Shown: positions 28,551 to 36,572 of the stretch, piece by piece
Layout: the number at the start of each line of letters is the position of its first letter
Numbering within the stretch: position 1 is the stretch's first letter
Origin: Thalassotalea sp. G2M2-11
Lineage (GTDB): Bacteria > Pseudomonadota > Gammaproteobacteria > Enterobacterales > Alteromonadaceae
Reading direction: 5' to 3'
Assembly: GCF_017168195.1 (NCBI RefSeq)
Contig: NZ_JADNYL010000001.1
Location: 868,001 to 932,000, forward strand
DNA length: 64,000 bases
Notes under the pieces: model-generated
The model's input: the letters and a program-made list of their open reading frames with translations, nothing else
What the model was told of the DNA's origin: nothing
Databases searched by the model: none
Program-made: the position numbers and the translations under genes

Positions 28551-29249
28551 TTACATTAGGATATCCAGCATGGGGATCATATAAGGAGCAATCACTGCTG
28601 TAATGGTTGCTGAAATAATAATGGCTAATGAACCGTATGCCGCATGTTGATAACTGAGTTGGCTAATAGTAGCCGTACCTAAGGCATGGCTAGCAGTACC
28701 AATAGCAAGCCCTTGTGCGGTAGGGGATGTGACGTTAATAAAATTTAACCATTTGACTCCCCAAATAGCGCCAAAAAAACCCGCTAAAATAATGGCAAAT
28801 GCAGTAATAGCAGAATTGCCCGCTAATTGCTCGGTTATGGCGATTGCAATTGGGGTAGTGATAGATTTAAGCGAGAGTGACACGGCAATCGCAGGGATTT
28901 CGATCAAGTAAAGTGTGATCAGGTAACTGATGCTGATAACAAACGCTGCTGCCCAGCTGAGCAGGATAACAATGCGCTTCCACTGTTTTCGTATGGCAGA
29001 AAGCTGTTGAAATAAAGGGTAACCCAAAATGACTACGGCAGGCTCTAGCAGGGCGCTTAACCATTGAGTTGACTGTTTATATGCGTGATAGTCGACATGA
29101 GTGATGCTGAGTATTGCAATCACAGCAATAATGGTGATCAGCATAGGATTAAGCCAAAACTTTTTATAACGCCTCTGCAGTAATGCACTTACTTGGTATG
29201 TCGCTACGGTCAATGTGCACAAGAGCAAGGCTGATAAAATAGTCATCAT
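28551..29249 (-). CDS. lrgB: LrgB/CidB family membrane protein
   Basis: Integral membrane protein with about seven hydrophobic helices and the family hallmarks TTPIAIAITEQLAGN and GLAIGTASHALGTA. LrgAB/CidAB proteins were first described as holin-like regulators of murein hydrolase export; several are now known to move pyruvate or related small organic acids. I start it at ATG 29249 (MMTILSALLL), just after the lrgA stop, rather than TTG 29288 inside lrgA; this gives 232 residues. It is the last gene of LysR-lrgA-lrgB. Confidence 0.85.
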   Translation of the reverse strand: MMTILSALLLCTLTVATYQVSALLQRRYKKFWLNPMLITIIAVIAILSITHVDYHAYKQSTQWLSALLEPAVVILGYPLFQQLSAIRKQWKRIVILLSWAAAFVISISYLITLYLIEIPAIAVSLSLKSITTPIAIAITEQLAGNSAITAFAIILAGFFGAIWGVKWLNFINVTSPTAQGLAIGTASHALGTATISQLSYQHAAYGSLAIIISATITAVIAPYMIPMLDILM

Positions 29250-29253
29250 CACA

Positions 29254-29595
29254 CTAGCGATCTTCCAAACGTTGGTATAGTACTCCAACGAAAGTGAGTA
29301 CTAAAAAAGTGGTAATAAAAATAATGCTCACCAGTGCAAGACCATGTTGTTTGATTAATGGATATTGATTCATGATGCCAACGCCAGCTGGCACAAAGCA
29401 TACCCCCATATGACGTATGCCCCAATCGATACTTGCTTTAACCTTTTCAGCCTGACATAAGCGAAAATGTAGCAGAAGGGTAAAAATTATCATGCCATAT
29501 AAACTTGGCGGTAAGCCCCCTAATACGGCATAGAAGGCATAACCTAATGCTAAACTTAAACAAATAAAACTTATACTATATAATGCATTAAACAT
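29254..29595 (-). CDS. lrgA: LrgA/CidA family membrane protein
   Basis: Small membrane protein (113 residues) with four predicted helices and the typical PPSLYGMIIFTLLLHFRL and VKASIDWGIRHMGVCFVPAGVGIM segments. It pairs with LrgB. ATG 29595 is chosen, ten bases after the LysR stop; a TTG at 29634 would overlap the LysR gene. Its position between a LysR regulator and lrgB, inside the glyoxylate-shunt neighbourhood, fits a role in overflow or uptake of pyruvate-type acids, which is inference. Confidence 0.85.
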   Translation of the reverse strand: MFNALYSISFICLSLALGYAFYAVLGGLPPSLYGMIIFTLLLHFRLCQAEKVKASIDWGIRHMGVCFVPAGVGIMNQYPLIKQHGLALVSIIFITTFLVLTFVGVLYQRLEDR

Positions 29596-29605
29596 AAGTA
29601 TGTGT

Positions 29606-30547
29606 TTACTTACCTTGTTCGTTAGCCGTTTCAATCACTAGCTGTCTAAACCAGATATGGCTAGCATCATGATGTAGCAGGGGACTCCATATCATTTTTA
29701 ATTCGATGTCTGGGATCTCAAATGGTGGTTTTAAAATAGTGTAGTTTGGATCTTCTTTATGCAGCATTGCTGCCTTAGTCGGGAGTGTTGCTACTAGGCC
29801 ATCTTCATAAGCTAATTGCATGGCAACATGGTAGTTACGAGTAAATACTTTGATATTTCTTTTTTTGCCTAAACGGGCTAACGCTTCATCAACCCAGCCA
29901 AGTTTTTGTACATCTTTTGGGTCCATACCAACACCAACACCAAAGCCGGTTTTTGACACCCAAACATGTTTGGAAGCTAGGTAACTATTAAGGTTAAACT
30001 TAGTGACGACACTATTATCTGCACTTAATAAGCAAGAAAAACCGTCGCGCCAAATGGTTTTTTGGTGAAATGATTGTGGTAATTCATCAAAGCGGTTAAT
30101 TGCCATGTCAATTTTTCCTGCTTCAACATCATGAAAGTTAACATCACTTGGGGTCATAATATCAATGATGACATTTGGCGCGATGCGATTAACCTTCCTT
30201 AATAAACCCGGTAATAGGGTAGAAGCGGCATAATCACTCGCCATAATACGAAATACCCGTTGACTGTGTTGCTCATTAAACTCTTCTTCCCCTTGAAGCG
30301 CTTCTTCTAACTCTAATAATATTTTTCTGATAGCTGGCGATAAAGCGCGCGCGCGCTCTGTGGGTACCATGCCGTCAGAGGTTCTTACTAAAATAGGATC
30401 ATTAAACAATGATCTTAGCCGTTTTAAGCCGTTACTCATCGCTGGTTGAGTGATATTAAGTTGACTGGCAGCACGTGTGACATTCTTTTCTCTTAATAAC
30501 ACGTCAAGATAGATAAGCAGATTAAGATCTATTTTAGATATATTCAT
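29606..30547 (-). CDS. LysR-family transcriptional regulator
   Basis: A 313-residue LTTR. The winged HTH (about 5-65) contains KNVTRAASQLNITQPAMSNGLKRLRSLFNDPILVRT; the C-terminal part is the periplasmic-binding-like effector domain. I start it at ATG 30547 (MNISKIDLNLL), which begins exactly at the HTH; the frame extends upstream to 30592 but that part is not expected in the family. It is co-oriented with lrgA and divergent from aceA. A 15-base motif occurs in inverted orientation upstream of both genes (30573-30587 and 30744-30758), so it may control itself and aceA. The effector is unknown. Confidence 0.9.
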   Translation of the reverse strand: MNISKIDLNLLIYLDVLLREKNVTRAASQLNITQPAMSNGLKRLRSLFNDPILVRTSDGMVPTERARALSPAIRKILLELEEALQGEEEFNEQHSQRVFRIMASDYAASTLLPGLLRKVNRIAPNVIIDIMTPSDVNFHDVEAGKIDMAINRFDELPQSFHQKTIWRDGFSCLLSADNSVVTKFNLNSYLASKHVWVSKTGFGVGVGMDPKDVQKLGWVDEALARLGKKRNIKVFTRNYHVAMQLAYEDGLVATLPTKAAMLHKEDPNYTILKPPFEIPDIELKMIWSPLLHHDASHIWFRQLVIETANEQGK

Positions 30548-30572
30548 TTCATAAATACTTTTTATAAAGGTG

Positions 30573-30758
30573 ATAAATGAAATATATGTCATTAATAGGA
30601 AATCAGATCAAGTAGATTTTAGTCTAATAGTAAGGTCTTACAGTTATTTAATCTTAATTTGTGGTGTTTAACTTGTTGTATTATATGGCTATTGCTGTAA
30701 TGTGGTTTTGGTATTTATATTGTGAATGGTGATGATAAAAAATATATATTTCATTAAT
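30573..30758. promoter_or_regulatory. LysR-aceA intergenic region with inverted 15-base motif
   Basis: ATATATTTCATTTAT reads on the minus strand at 30573-30587, 26 bases upstream of the LysR start. ATATATTTCATTAAT reads on the plus strand at 30744-30758, 96 bases upstream of aceA. They match at 14 of 15 positions. Candidate operator pair; low sequence complexity (AT-rich) is a caution. Apart from this the 306-base gap shows no gene. Confidence 0.4.
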
Positions 30759-30853
30759 ACCGTTGAGGTGGTTTAGTCTTTTTGTTGTTCGGTATGACAG
30801 TTTACCAATTTAATTACATATTGTTTGCGCACTCAGTGCCAGGAGATCAAAAG

Positions 30854-32455
30854 ATGACTAATTATCGCCAAGAGATAGAGAAATTAACAACAGAATTAAA
30901 ATCTAAAGACACGTGGCAAGCTATTAACCCTGAGTCTGTTGCTCGTATGCGTTTACAAAATCAATTTAAAACTGGATTGGATATTGCCAAGTATACTGCT
31001 GCTATTATGCGCAAAGACATGGAGGCATATGATGCCGATCCTAGTAAATACACCCAATCTCTTGGCTGTTGGCATGGCTTTATTGGTCAGCAAAAAATGA
31101 TTTCTATTAAGAAACATTTTGAAAACACTGATCGTCGTTACCTTTACTTGTCAGGTTGGATGGTTGCAGCCTTGCGCTCTGAGTTTGGTCCATTGCCTGA
31201 TCAATCTATGCATGAGAAAACCTCAGTTGCTAGCTTGATTAATGAGTTATATACCTTTTTACGTCAAGCTGATGCAAGAGAGCTAGGCGGGTTATTCAGA
31301 GAATTAGATGCAGCAAGAGAAGCTGGTGATGAAGTGAAAGAGTCAGAAGTGCAGGCGCAGATTGATGGTTATGTAACGCATGTTGTGCCAATTATTGCTG
31401 ATATTGATGCAGGTTTTGGTAATGCGGAAGCAACCTACTTAATGGCGAAGCAAATGATCGAAGCGGGTGCATGTTGTATTCAAATTGAAAACCAAGTATC
31501 GGATGAAAAGCAATGTGGTCACCAAGACGGTAAAGTAACGGTACCTCATGAAGATTTCTTAGCGAAAATTAATGCTGTACGTTACGCCTTTATGGAATTA
31601 GGTGTGGAAGATGGCGTTATCGTTGCGCGTACCGATTCATTAGGTGCTGGATTAACTAAGCAAATTGCGGTTACTAAAGAGCCTGGTGATTTAGGTGATC
31701 AATACAATAGTTTCTTAGATTGTGATGAAGTGAGTGAATCAGAGTTAGGAAACGGTGATGTAGTTATTAAGCAAAATGGTAAACTAGTTCGTCCTAAGCG
31801 CTTACCAAGTAACCTATATCAATTTAAGCAAGGTACAGGTGAAGCACGTTGTGTGCTTGACTGTATTACTTCTTTACAAAATGGTGCTGATTTAATTTGG
31901 ATTGAAACAGAAAAACCTCATATCGGTCAAATTGGCGGTATGGTGAATGAAATCCGCAAAGCTGTACCGAACGCTAAGTTAGTGTATAACAACTCGCCTT
32001 CATTTAACTGGACACTTAATTTCCGTCAGCAAATATTTGATGCCATGGTTGAAGAAGGTCAAGACGTGTCTGCATACGATAGAGATCGTTTAATGAGCGT
32101 TGAGTATGATGGTACAGAGCTAGCACAAGTTGCTGATGAGCGTATTCGTACCTTCCAAGCAGATGCAGCAAAAGATGCTGGGATCTTCCATCACTTAATT
32201 ACCTTGCCAACTTACCATACTGCCGCATTATCAACAGATAACTTAGCGAAAGAGTACTTTGGTGACCAAGGCATGTTAGGTTATGTATTAAATGTACAGC
32301 GTGAAGAAATCAGACAAGGCATTGCTTGTGTGAAACATCAAAACATGGCTGGTTCAGACATGGGTGATGATCATAAAGAATACTTTGCTGGTGAAGCGGC
32401 ATTAAAAGCTGCGGGTAAAGATAACACCATGAATCAATTTGCTAATATTGCATAA
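30854..32455 (+). CDS. aceA: Isocitrate lyase (long, KQCGH type)
   Basis: Splits isocitrate into succinate and glyoxylate, first step of the glyoxylate shunt. I start at ATG 30854, with AGGAGA seven bases upstream; the open frame to 30782 has no ribosome binding site. The 533-residue product belongs to the longer subfamily seen in Pseudomonas and marine Gammaproteobacteria, not the E. coli-like 434-residue form. The catalytic loop is KQCGH (Cys221) in place of KKCGH, followed by QDGKVTVPHEDF. NNSPSFNW and IADIDAGFGN are substrate and Mg sites. A clear terminator follows. Confidence 0.95.
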   Translation: MTNYRQEIEKLTTELKSKDTWQAINPESVARMRLQNQFKTGLDIAKYTAAIMRKDMEAYDADPSKYTQSLGCWHGFIGQQKMISIKKHFENTDRRYLYLSGWMVAALRSEFGPLPDQSMHEKTSVASLINELYTFLRQADARELGGLFRELDAAREAGDEVKESEVQAQIDGYVTHVVPIIADIDAGFGNAEATYLMAKQMIEAGACCIQIENQVSDEKQCGHQDGKVTVPHEDFLAKINAVRYAFMELGVEDGVIVARTDSLGAGLTKQIAVTKEPGDLGDQYNSFLDCDEVSESELGNGDVVIKQNGKLVRPKRLPSNLYQFKQGTGEARCVLDCITSLQNGADLIWIETEKPHIGQIGGMVNEIRKAVPNAKLVYNNSPSFNWTLNFRQQIFDAMVEEGQDVSAYDRDRLMSVEYDGTELAQVADERIRTFQADAAKDAGIFHHLITLPTYHTAALSTDNLAKEYFGDQGMLGYVLNVQREEIRQGIACVKHQNMAGSDMGDDHKEYFAGEAALKAAGKDNTMNQFANIA

Positions 32456-32475
32456 TTGTATAAACGGTAACAATC

Positions 32476-32511
32476 AACGGCGTGTTAGTGTAACTAACAC
32501 GCCGTTTTTAT
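32476..32511 (+). terminator. Terminator of aceA
   Basis: Perfect 13-bp stem AACGGCGTGTTAG/CTAACACGCCGTT (32476-32488 with 32494-32506), loop TGTAA, followed by TTTATTT. Confidence 0.95.
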
Positions 32512-32672
32512 TTGCATACAATAAGTAATATTACGTGGCATTCTGCAGGTTTGTACCTAAGCTAATGCTGCAGTCCACTTTATGAATTAGCCAGCAGTGT
32601 TGTGCTAAATCAAATCGCTTAGCATAAGCAAACCGTTATACTAGTTTGCTATTTGTAAAGAAGTGCGTAAAA

Positions 32673-32692
32673 TACTGGTATTATATACAGCC
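32673..32692 (+). promoter_or_regulatory. LexA (SOS) box upstream of yebG
   Basis: TACTGGTATTATATACAGCC contains CTG-N10-CAG (32675-32690) with an AT-rich centre, close to the consensus CTGTATATATATACAG. yebG is LexA-regulated in E. coli, which supports the assignment. Confidence 0.8.
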
Positions 32693-32807
32693 TCTATTGT
32701 TCTATTGAAGTTGCAAAAGCGACAACTTTGAAAATTACGCAATTGCAATAGAGTATGGTTTAAGATAGTGCAATTAGTATCATCATTAGAAAATTTAAGG
32801 GAAAGCA

Positions 32808-33122
32808 ATGGCAGTTGAAAGTAGATTTGTTGTCATCAGACAAGGTGTGGAGGTAGAGACATTTATGGACAAGAAAGCCGCAGACGAATATGACAAGATG
32901 TTGGATATGGCTGATAACCTTGCTGAAATGTTTGAAACCGCGCCGGTCGAGTTATCAGAGGCGATTCGAGAAGAGCTCAGTATTTATTTAGCTAAGCATC
33001 GCGAAGAAGTACTGATTGCCCTACAGGCGAAAAAGCCAAAAGCAGCGAAAAAACCTGCAGCCAAAAAAGCAGTGCAAGCTGATGTTAAGCTGAGTGAAAA
33101 ACCAGCAAGTGATGCTGCTTAA
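32808..33122 (+). CDS. yebG: SOS-inducible YebG family protein
   Basis: A 104-residue cytoplasmic protein. The N-terminal 60 residues follow E. coli YebG closely (MAVESRFVVIRQG, KKAADEYDKMLDMADNLAEM, EAIREELSIYLAKH). The tail is a low-complexity Ala/Lys/Pro stretch (AKKPKAAKKPAAKKAV), suggesting nucleic-acid contact. YebG is a DNA-damage-inducible protein of uncertain function. GGGAAAGCAATG gives the ribosome binding site. The LexA box 118 bases upstream supports SOS control. Confidence 0.88.
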   Translation: MAVESRFVVIRQGVEVETFMDKKAADEYDKMLDMADNLAEMFETAPVELSEAIREELSIYLAKHREEVLIALQAKKPKAAKKPAAKKAVQADVKLSEKPASDAA

Positions 33123-33176
33123 TCTTGTATTGTATAAGATTAACCTAGATATCTTTATTGCGGGCAGTTACTTAAC

Positions 33177-33893
33177 TTGTTTGACTATCAATTAATTAGA
33201 AGTCGCAACCGTAAAAGTGTTGCGTTACAAGTTTCAGCGGGTCAGGTTTTAGTACGAGCTCCCTACGGAGTTTCGCCAAAGCGTATTGATGTTTTTGTGA
33301 ACAACAAACAGCAGTGGATTGCTGAAAAATTACAGCGTTATGCTCTGGTGAGTGAGACATTACGTGATAATCAAATCGTTATAAAAAATAATGGTATTCT
33401 GTGGCTAAAGGGGCAGAAGTTGCCGCTGTTAGTCAGATTCAGTGATAAAAATGACGTTATTGTTCGTAAAGATGCCGTTGAAGTCACTTTGTCCAAGCGC
33501 TACCTGTCGGCTAATGAACAAGCTTGTTGGGTTAAAGTTAAATCTGTCCTCGAAAACTGGTTTAAACAACAAGCAAACGAAGTTATTCGCCAGAAGCTAC
33601 CTTACTTTATTGCTCAGACCAAGCTCTCTCCTAATGCAATTAAAATTAGACAATATAAAGCGCGATGGGGCAGCTGTGATAATAAAGGGCAACTGAGCTT
33701 TAATTATTTATTAATGATGGTACCGGAATCAGTACTTGATTACGTCATTATTCATGAGTTGTGTCATTTAAAATACTTTAATCACAGCACACATTTTTGG
33801 CAATTAGTTGCTCGTTATTGTCCTGATTACCGCTGGGCGAAAACATGGTTAAAGCAGCATCAGCCGTTTCTTACTTGGCCTAAAATCGATTAA
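33177..33893 (+). CDS. YgjP-type zinc metallopeptidase (DUF45 / M48-like)
   Basis: A 238-residue putative metalloprotease of the YgjP/DUF45 family. The gluzincin-type motif IIHELCHLKYFNHS provides His193, Glu194, His197 and probably His203. The preceding KARWGSCDNKGQLSFNYLLMMVP is the family's strand-turn hallmark. Physiological substrate unknown; in other bacteria the gene is often linked to restriction or DNA-repair loci. The start is TTG 33177: the frame opens at 33144 and no ATG or GTG is available, and the ribosome binding site is weak. It is 54 bases after yebG and might be read from the same SOS transcript. Confidence 0.82.
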   Translation: MFDYQLIRSRNRKSVALQVSAGQVLVRAPYGVSPKRIDVFVNNKQQWIAEKLQRYALVSETLRDNQIVIKNNGILWLKGQKLPLLVRFSDKNDVIVRKDAVEVTLSKRYLSANEQACWVKVKSVLENWFKQQANEVIRQKLPYFIAQTKLSPNAIKIRQYKARWGSCDNKGQLSFNYLLMMVPESVLDYVIIHELCHLKYFNHSTHFWQLVARYCPDYRWAKTWLKQHQPFLTWPKID

Positions 33894-34404
33894 ACTGCCG
33901 CTTAGCTAATTCCAGACAAAAGCTTATGTTAGATCAAACTTTACCTCTACTTGTTATGCTACCTTTATCACACTAAACATGAGCTAAGTTTGAAAGCTAG
34001 TTCTATTATTTGGCATGATAATTGTTTGAATTTAATCATTATTATCTATTTGATGCCAAGAGTCATTTGTTTGACGATAGAAAAATAGGAGCATTGTGAT
34101 GAAAGTACGCCGTTATTATTGGAAAATGACGAGCATTTACGCAGTTTCTGCGTTAGCTTCATTATATGTATTACAGTATTTATTGAATATCTAACGATAG
34201 ATTTCGCTCACACTTTTATTACCACAGACCTTCTAAGGTGATGTGCCTGTCACTTTTTCTTTTTGTTTTACTCTGCATTTCGCGTTATAGCTTAGCGACA
34301 TGACGTTAAAAAATTCAATGTTTGGTTAAATAATCGTTAACACAGTGCTTGTTTTCATGTAAATTAATAGGGATAAAAATAAGAATACTAAGGATCCTAA
34401 ATCC
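33894..34404. other. Intergenic region with one microprotein gene
   Basis: A 511-base gap. The only coding signal is the 31-codon frame at 34099-34194 with a good AGGAG. The remainder is AT-rich; I see no clear terminator or repeat. Confidence 0.55.
34099..34194 (+). CDS. Putative 31-residue membrane microprotein
   Basis: A short frame with a well-placed AGGAG (34087-34091) seven bases before ATG 34099. The predicted peptide begins MKVRRYYWKM, a positively charged N-terminus, followed by a single hydrophobic helix (about 11-30, SIYAVSALASLYVLQYLLNI). This is the profile of many bacterial single-TM small proteins with the N-terminus in the cytoplasm. No homologue is recognised. A GTG directly upstream (34096) is an alternative start. 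Confidence 0.5.
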   Translation: MKVRRYYWKMTSIYAVSALASLYVLQYLLNI

Positions 34405-34770
34405 ATGAGCTCGTCAGTTCTGATATGCGATGACTCTAATCTTGCACGAAAGCAAGTGTTAAGAAGCTTACCTGAATCACTCTCATCAACCGCCCAGCTT
34501 GCCACTAATGGTGAGGAAGCGCTTGAATTGTTGAGTCAACAAAACTTTGATCTGCTGTTTTTAGACCTTACCATGCCGGTTGTTGATGGTATTGGTGTAC
34601 TCGAGGGGATCAAGGCAGCTGAGTTGTCTGTTAATGTCTTTGTTATTTCTGCGGATGTTCAACCGGAAATGCAATCGAAAGTAATGCAGCTTGGCGCTAA
34701 GGCTTTTTTACGCAAACCTGTGCAAAAAGAGCTTTTGCATCATCACTTAAACGAATATGGTTTGCTATGA
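34405..34770 (+). CDS. Stand-alone response regulator receiver protein (CheY-like)
   Basis: Single receiver domain of 121 residues without output domain. The acidic pocket is Asp9/Asp10, the phospho-acceptor Asp54 (LLFLDLTMP) and Lys104 (FLRKPVQKE) are all present. Its stop overlaps the start of the next gene by four bases (ATGA), and the next gene encodes a CheC-type phosphatase, so the phosphorylated receiver is probably the substrate of that phosphatase. The cognate histidine kinase is not in the neighbourhood. Confidence 0.9.
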   Translation: MSSSVLICDDSNLARKQVLRSLPESLSSTAQLATNGEEALELLSQQNFDLLFLDLTMPVVDGIGVLEGIKAAELSVNVFVISADVQPEMQSKVMQLGAKAFLRKPVQKELLHHHLNEYGLL

Positions 34771-35375
34771 ATCAACTCATCTTAACCGCTGATCAACAAG
34801 ATTGCTTGCAAGAATTGATAAATGTCGCAATGGGGCAAGCGAGCGATCAATTGGCACGTTATTTAGATACTTTTGTCCATTTGAAAGTGCCGAGTATTGA
34901 GCAAGTGAGTTCAGAACATTTGTCGCAATCGCTTCATCAAGAAGAGCAAGCAGTGGCGGTCGTCAGCCAAGGTTTTTTTGGTTATGAGGGAATACGTGGT
35001 GAAGCCTTATTGGTTTATCAGCCGAAAGACTCAGATCGTTTAGCTGACTTACTAGGTTATGAACCTGATGAACTGTCGGTAGAAGAGCAAATTATTGATT
35101 TAAGCTCTATTTTAACCACAACATTTTTAAATGTTTTTGCCAGTCAAATCGATAATCAAATGTCATATAGTGCACCGCGATTACTAGCCTCGAGTCAGTC
35201 TAGTATTTCTGAGCACATAGAGCAGCAACAGTTTACTTGGGATGCGGCACTGAAGGTGAAAATTACTTATCAAGTGACAGACTATTCATTTAACTGTGAC
35301 ATGATTTTATTGATCCCTTCTGCTGCTATTATCAATATCACTACCGTGATTGATCGTATTTTGGAAGCATTCTAA
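34767..35375 (+). CDS. CheC-family (CheC/CheX-like) protein phosphatase
   Basis: A 202-residue protein of the CheC/CheX/FliY fold, which removes phosphate from CheY-like receivers. The N-terminal active-site pattern is intact: Asp12-x3-Glu16-x2-Asn19-x22-Pro42 (DCLQELINVAMG). The second, pseudo-symmetric motif region (about 115-126, DLSSILTTTFLN) lacks the Glu-x2-Asn pair, so only one active site is expected. It overlaps the receiver gene by four bases and the diguanylate cyclase gene by one, so the three are coupled. Confidence 0.85.
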   Translation: MNQLILTADQQDCLQELINVAMGQASDQLARYLDTFVHLKVPSIEQVSSEHLSQSLHQEEQAVAVVSQGFFGYEGIRGEALLVYQPKDSDRLADLLGYEPDELSVEEQIIDLSSILTTTFLNVFASQIDNQMSYSAPRLLASSQSSISEHIEQQQFTWDAALKVKITYQVTDYSFNCDMILLIPSAAIINITTVIDRILEAF

Positions 35376-36328
35376 TGTCTGCTAATGTTTGTGAAATGAT
35401 CGCAGAGCAAATTAACACTGGCATTCTCGTGCTCGATCTCGAGTTAACGATTGTCGAGTGGAATCGTTATTTGCAAGTGCATGCAAACAAACATTCAAAT
35501 GAAGTGCTAGGTCAGTCAGTTTTTACTGTTTTTCCTGAACTACCTCGCCGTTGGTTTGAGCGTAAATTAGCCAGCGTGATCCAGTTAAATACGCCGAACT
35601 TTTGTTCGTGGGAACAACGACATCATTTATTTGAATTACCTCATACTCGCCCGATTTCAACCGACAGTCATTTTATGGCACAAAACTGTACTTTTTTGCC
35701 GATTGAAAAGCAGGGTAAATTAACACATATTTGCATTTTAATTGAGGATGCAACTGACGTTTGTCACTATCAATCTAAGCTAAATAGTGCGCTGGAACAG
35801 TTGGCAAAAGCAAATAAAATTGATGGCTTAACCCAAGTGTTTAATCGTAAGCATTGGGAAGAATGTCTGGCAAAAGAGTTTGGACGAGCTCGTCGGTATC
35901 AACACGAACTTGCATTAATTATGTTCGATCTGGACAGGTTTAAATTACTCAATGATAGCTATGGTCATCAGTGTGGTGATTTAGTACTGATAGAAACTGC
36001 TAATATTACTAAGTCTTTATTGCGTATTTGTGATCAATTCGGTCGTTATGGTGGCGAAGAATTTGCCGTTATTTTACCTGAAACCGATCTCGATGGTGCG
36101 CTAGATGTGGCAGAGCGTATTCGTGAAACACTTGAACATTCTGTAATAAAATTTCAAGGGGAAGATATCCGCTTTTCTACCAGTGTGGGAGTTGCGACAT
36201 TATCAGCCGATAACCAGCGCTATGAAGATTTAATTTCCAGCGCTGATAAGGCATTATATGATGCTAAGTCGACAGGGCGCAATAAAGTTTGTGCTGCTCG
36301 ACAAGAACTGAAACTACTAGTAAATTAA
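35375..36328 (+). CDS. PAS-GGDEF diguanylate cyclase
   Basis: Cytoplasmic 317-residue protein: a PAS domain (about 5-130; GILVLDLELTIVEWNRYLQ), a short coiled linker (131-148) and a GGDEF domain (149-310). The catalytic motif is GGEEF at 226-230 with RICD at 217-220 as the RxxD inhibitory site. ATG 35375 shares one base with the stop of the CheC gene. As the end point of a receiver-phosphatase-cyclase operon it likely converts the pathway's signal into cyclic-di-GMP. PilZ effectors are encoded elsewhere in the window. Confidence 0.92.
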   Translation: MSANVCEMIAEQINTGILVLDLELTIVEWNRYLQVHANKHSNEVLGQSVFTVFPELPRRWFERKLASVIQLNTPNFCSWEQRHHLFELPHTRPISTDSHFMAQNCTFLPIEKQGKLTHICILIEDATDVCHYQSKLNSALEQLAKANKIDGLTQVFNRKHWEECLAKEFGRARRYQHELALIMFDLDRFKLLNDSYGHQCGDLVLIETANITKSLLRICDQFGRYGGEEFAVILPETDLDGALDVAERIRETLEHSVIKFQGEDIRFSTSVGVATLSADNQRYEDLISSADKALYDAKSTGRNKVCAARQELKLLVN

Positions 36329-36389
36329 ATATTTATTCCATTTTTCCCGCGTTTATTCACATTTCTTATACTTCTATTCAAAAAGACGG

Positions 36390-36418
36390 TTGACAGAAAA
36401 TTACATTTAAGGCATTTT
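36390..36418 (+). promoter_or_regulatory. Candidate thr operon promoter
   Basis: Exact -35 TTGACA at 36390-36395. A 17-base spacer places the -10 at 36413-36418 (CATTTT, weak). Transcription would then start near 36425, which is the A of the leader peptide ATG. Confidence 0.45.
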
Positions 36419-36424
36419 ACCCCC

Positions 36425-36496
36425 ATGAAAACTTTTACTCGCCACATTGCTATTATTATTACTACCACCCTCACCGGGATGGTGGTCATTGGCTGA
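36425..36496 (+). CDS. thrL: thr operon leader peptide
   Basis: A 23-codon frame with 6 Thr and 5 Ile, including runs Ile-Ile-Ile and Thr-Thr-Thr (IAIIITTTLTG). Thr and Ile are the regulatory amino acids of the thr operon in enteric bacteria. It lies 76 bases before thrA and just before a rho-independent terminator hairpin, the layout of classical attenuation: starvation for charged tRNA-Thr or tRNA-Ile stalls the ribosome and blocks terminator formation. There is no Shine-Dalgarno in front of the ATG (TTTACCCCC), so translation may be leaderless or weak. Confidence 0.85.
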   Translation: MKTFTRHIAIIITTTLTGMVVIG

Positions 36497-36554
36497 CGTG
36501 TAAAAGAAAGTTTTTTATCAAAGCCCGTGACCATAAAGGTAGCGGGCTTTTTTC
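36483..36554 (+). promoter_or_regulatory. thr attenuator (terminator and antiterminator)
   Basis: Terminator: AAAGCCCG (36520-36527) pairs with CGGGCTTT (36543-36550), extended by ACC/GGT across a 2x2 mismatch, followed by a T-run. Alternative: TGGTCA (36483-36488) at the end of the leader can pair with TGACCA (36528-36533), and GGC (36491-36493) with GCC (36523-36525), which would disrupt the terminator. This is the expected pair of competing structures. Confidence 0.8.
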
Positions 36555-36572
36555 GTTTCTAGGGGAAGAAAA

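Larger units (their letters stand above)
32456..32807. other. Intergenic region between aceA and yebG
   Basis: 352 bases holding the aceA terminator and the LexA box of yebG, both listed separately. The 115 bases between the LexA box and the yebG start would form a long leader; I see no strong structure or open frame in it. Confidence 0.6.
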
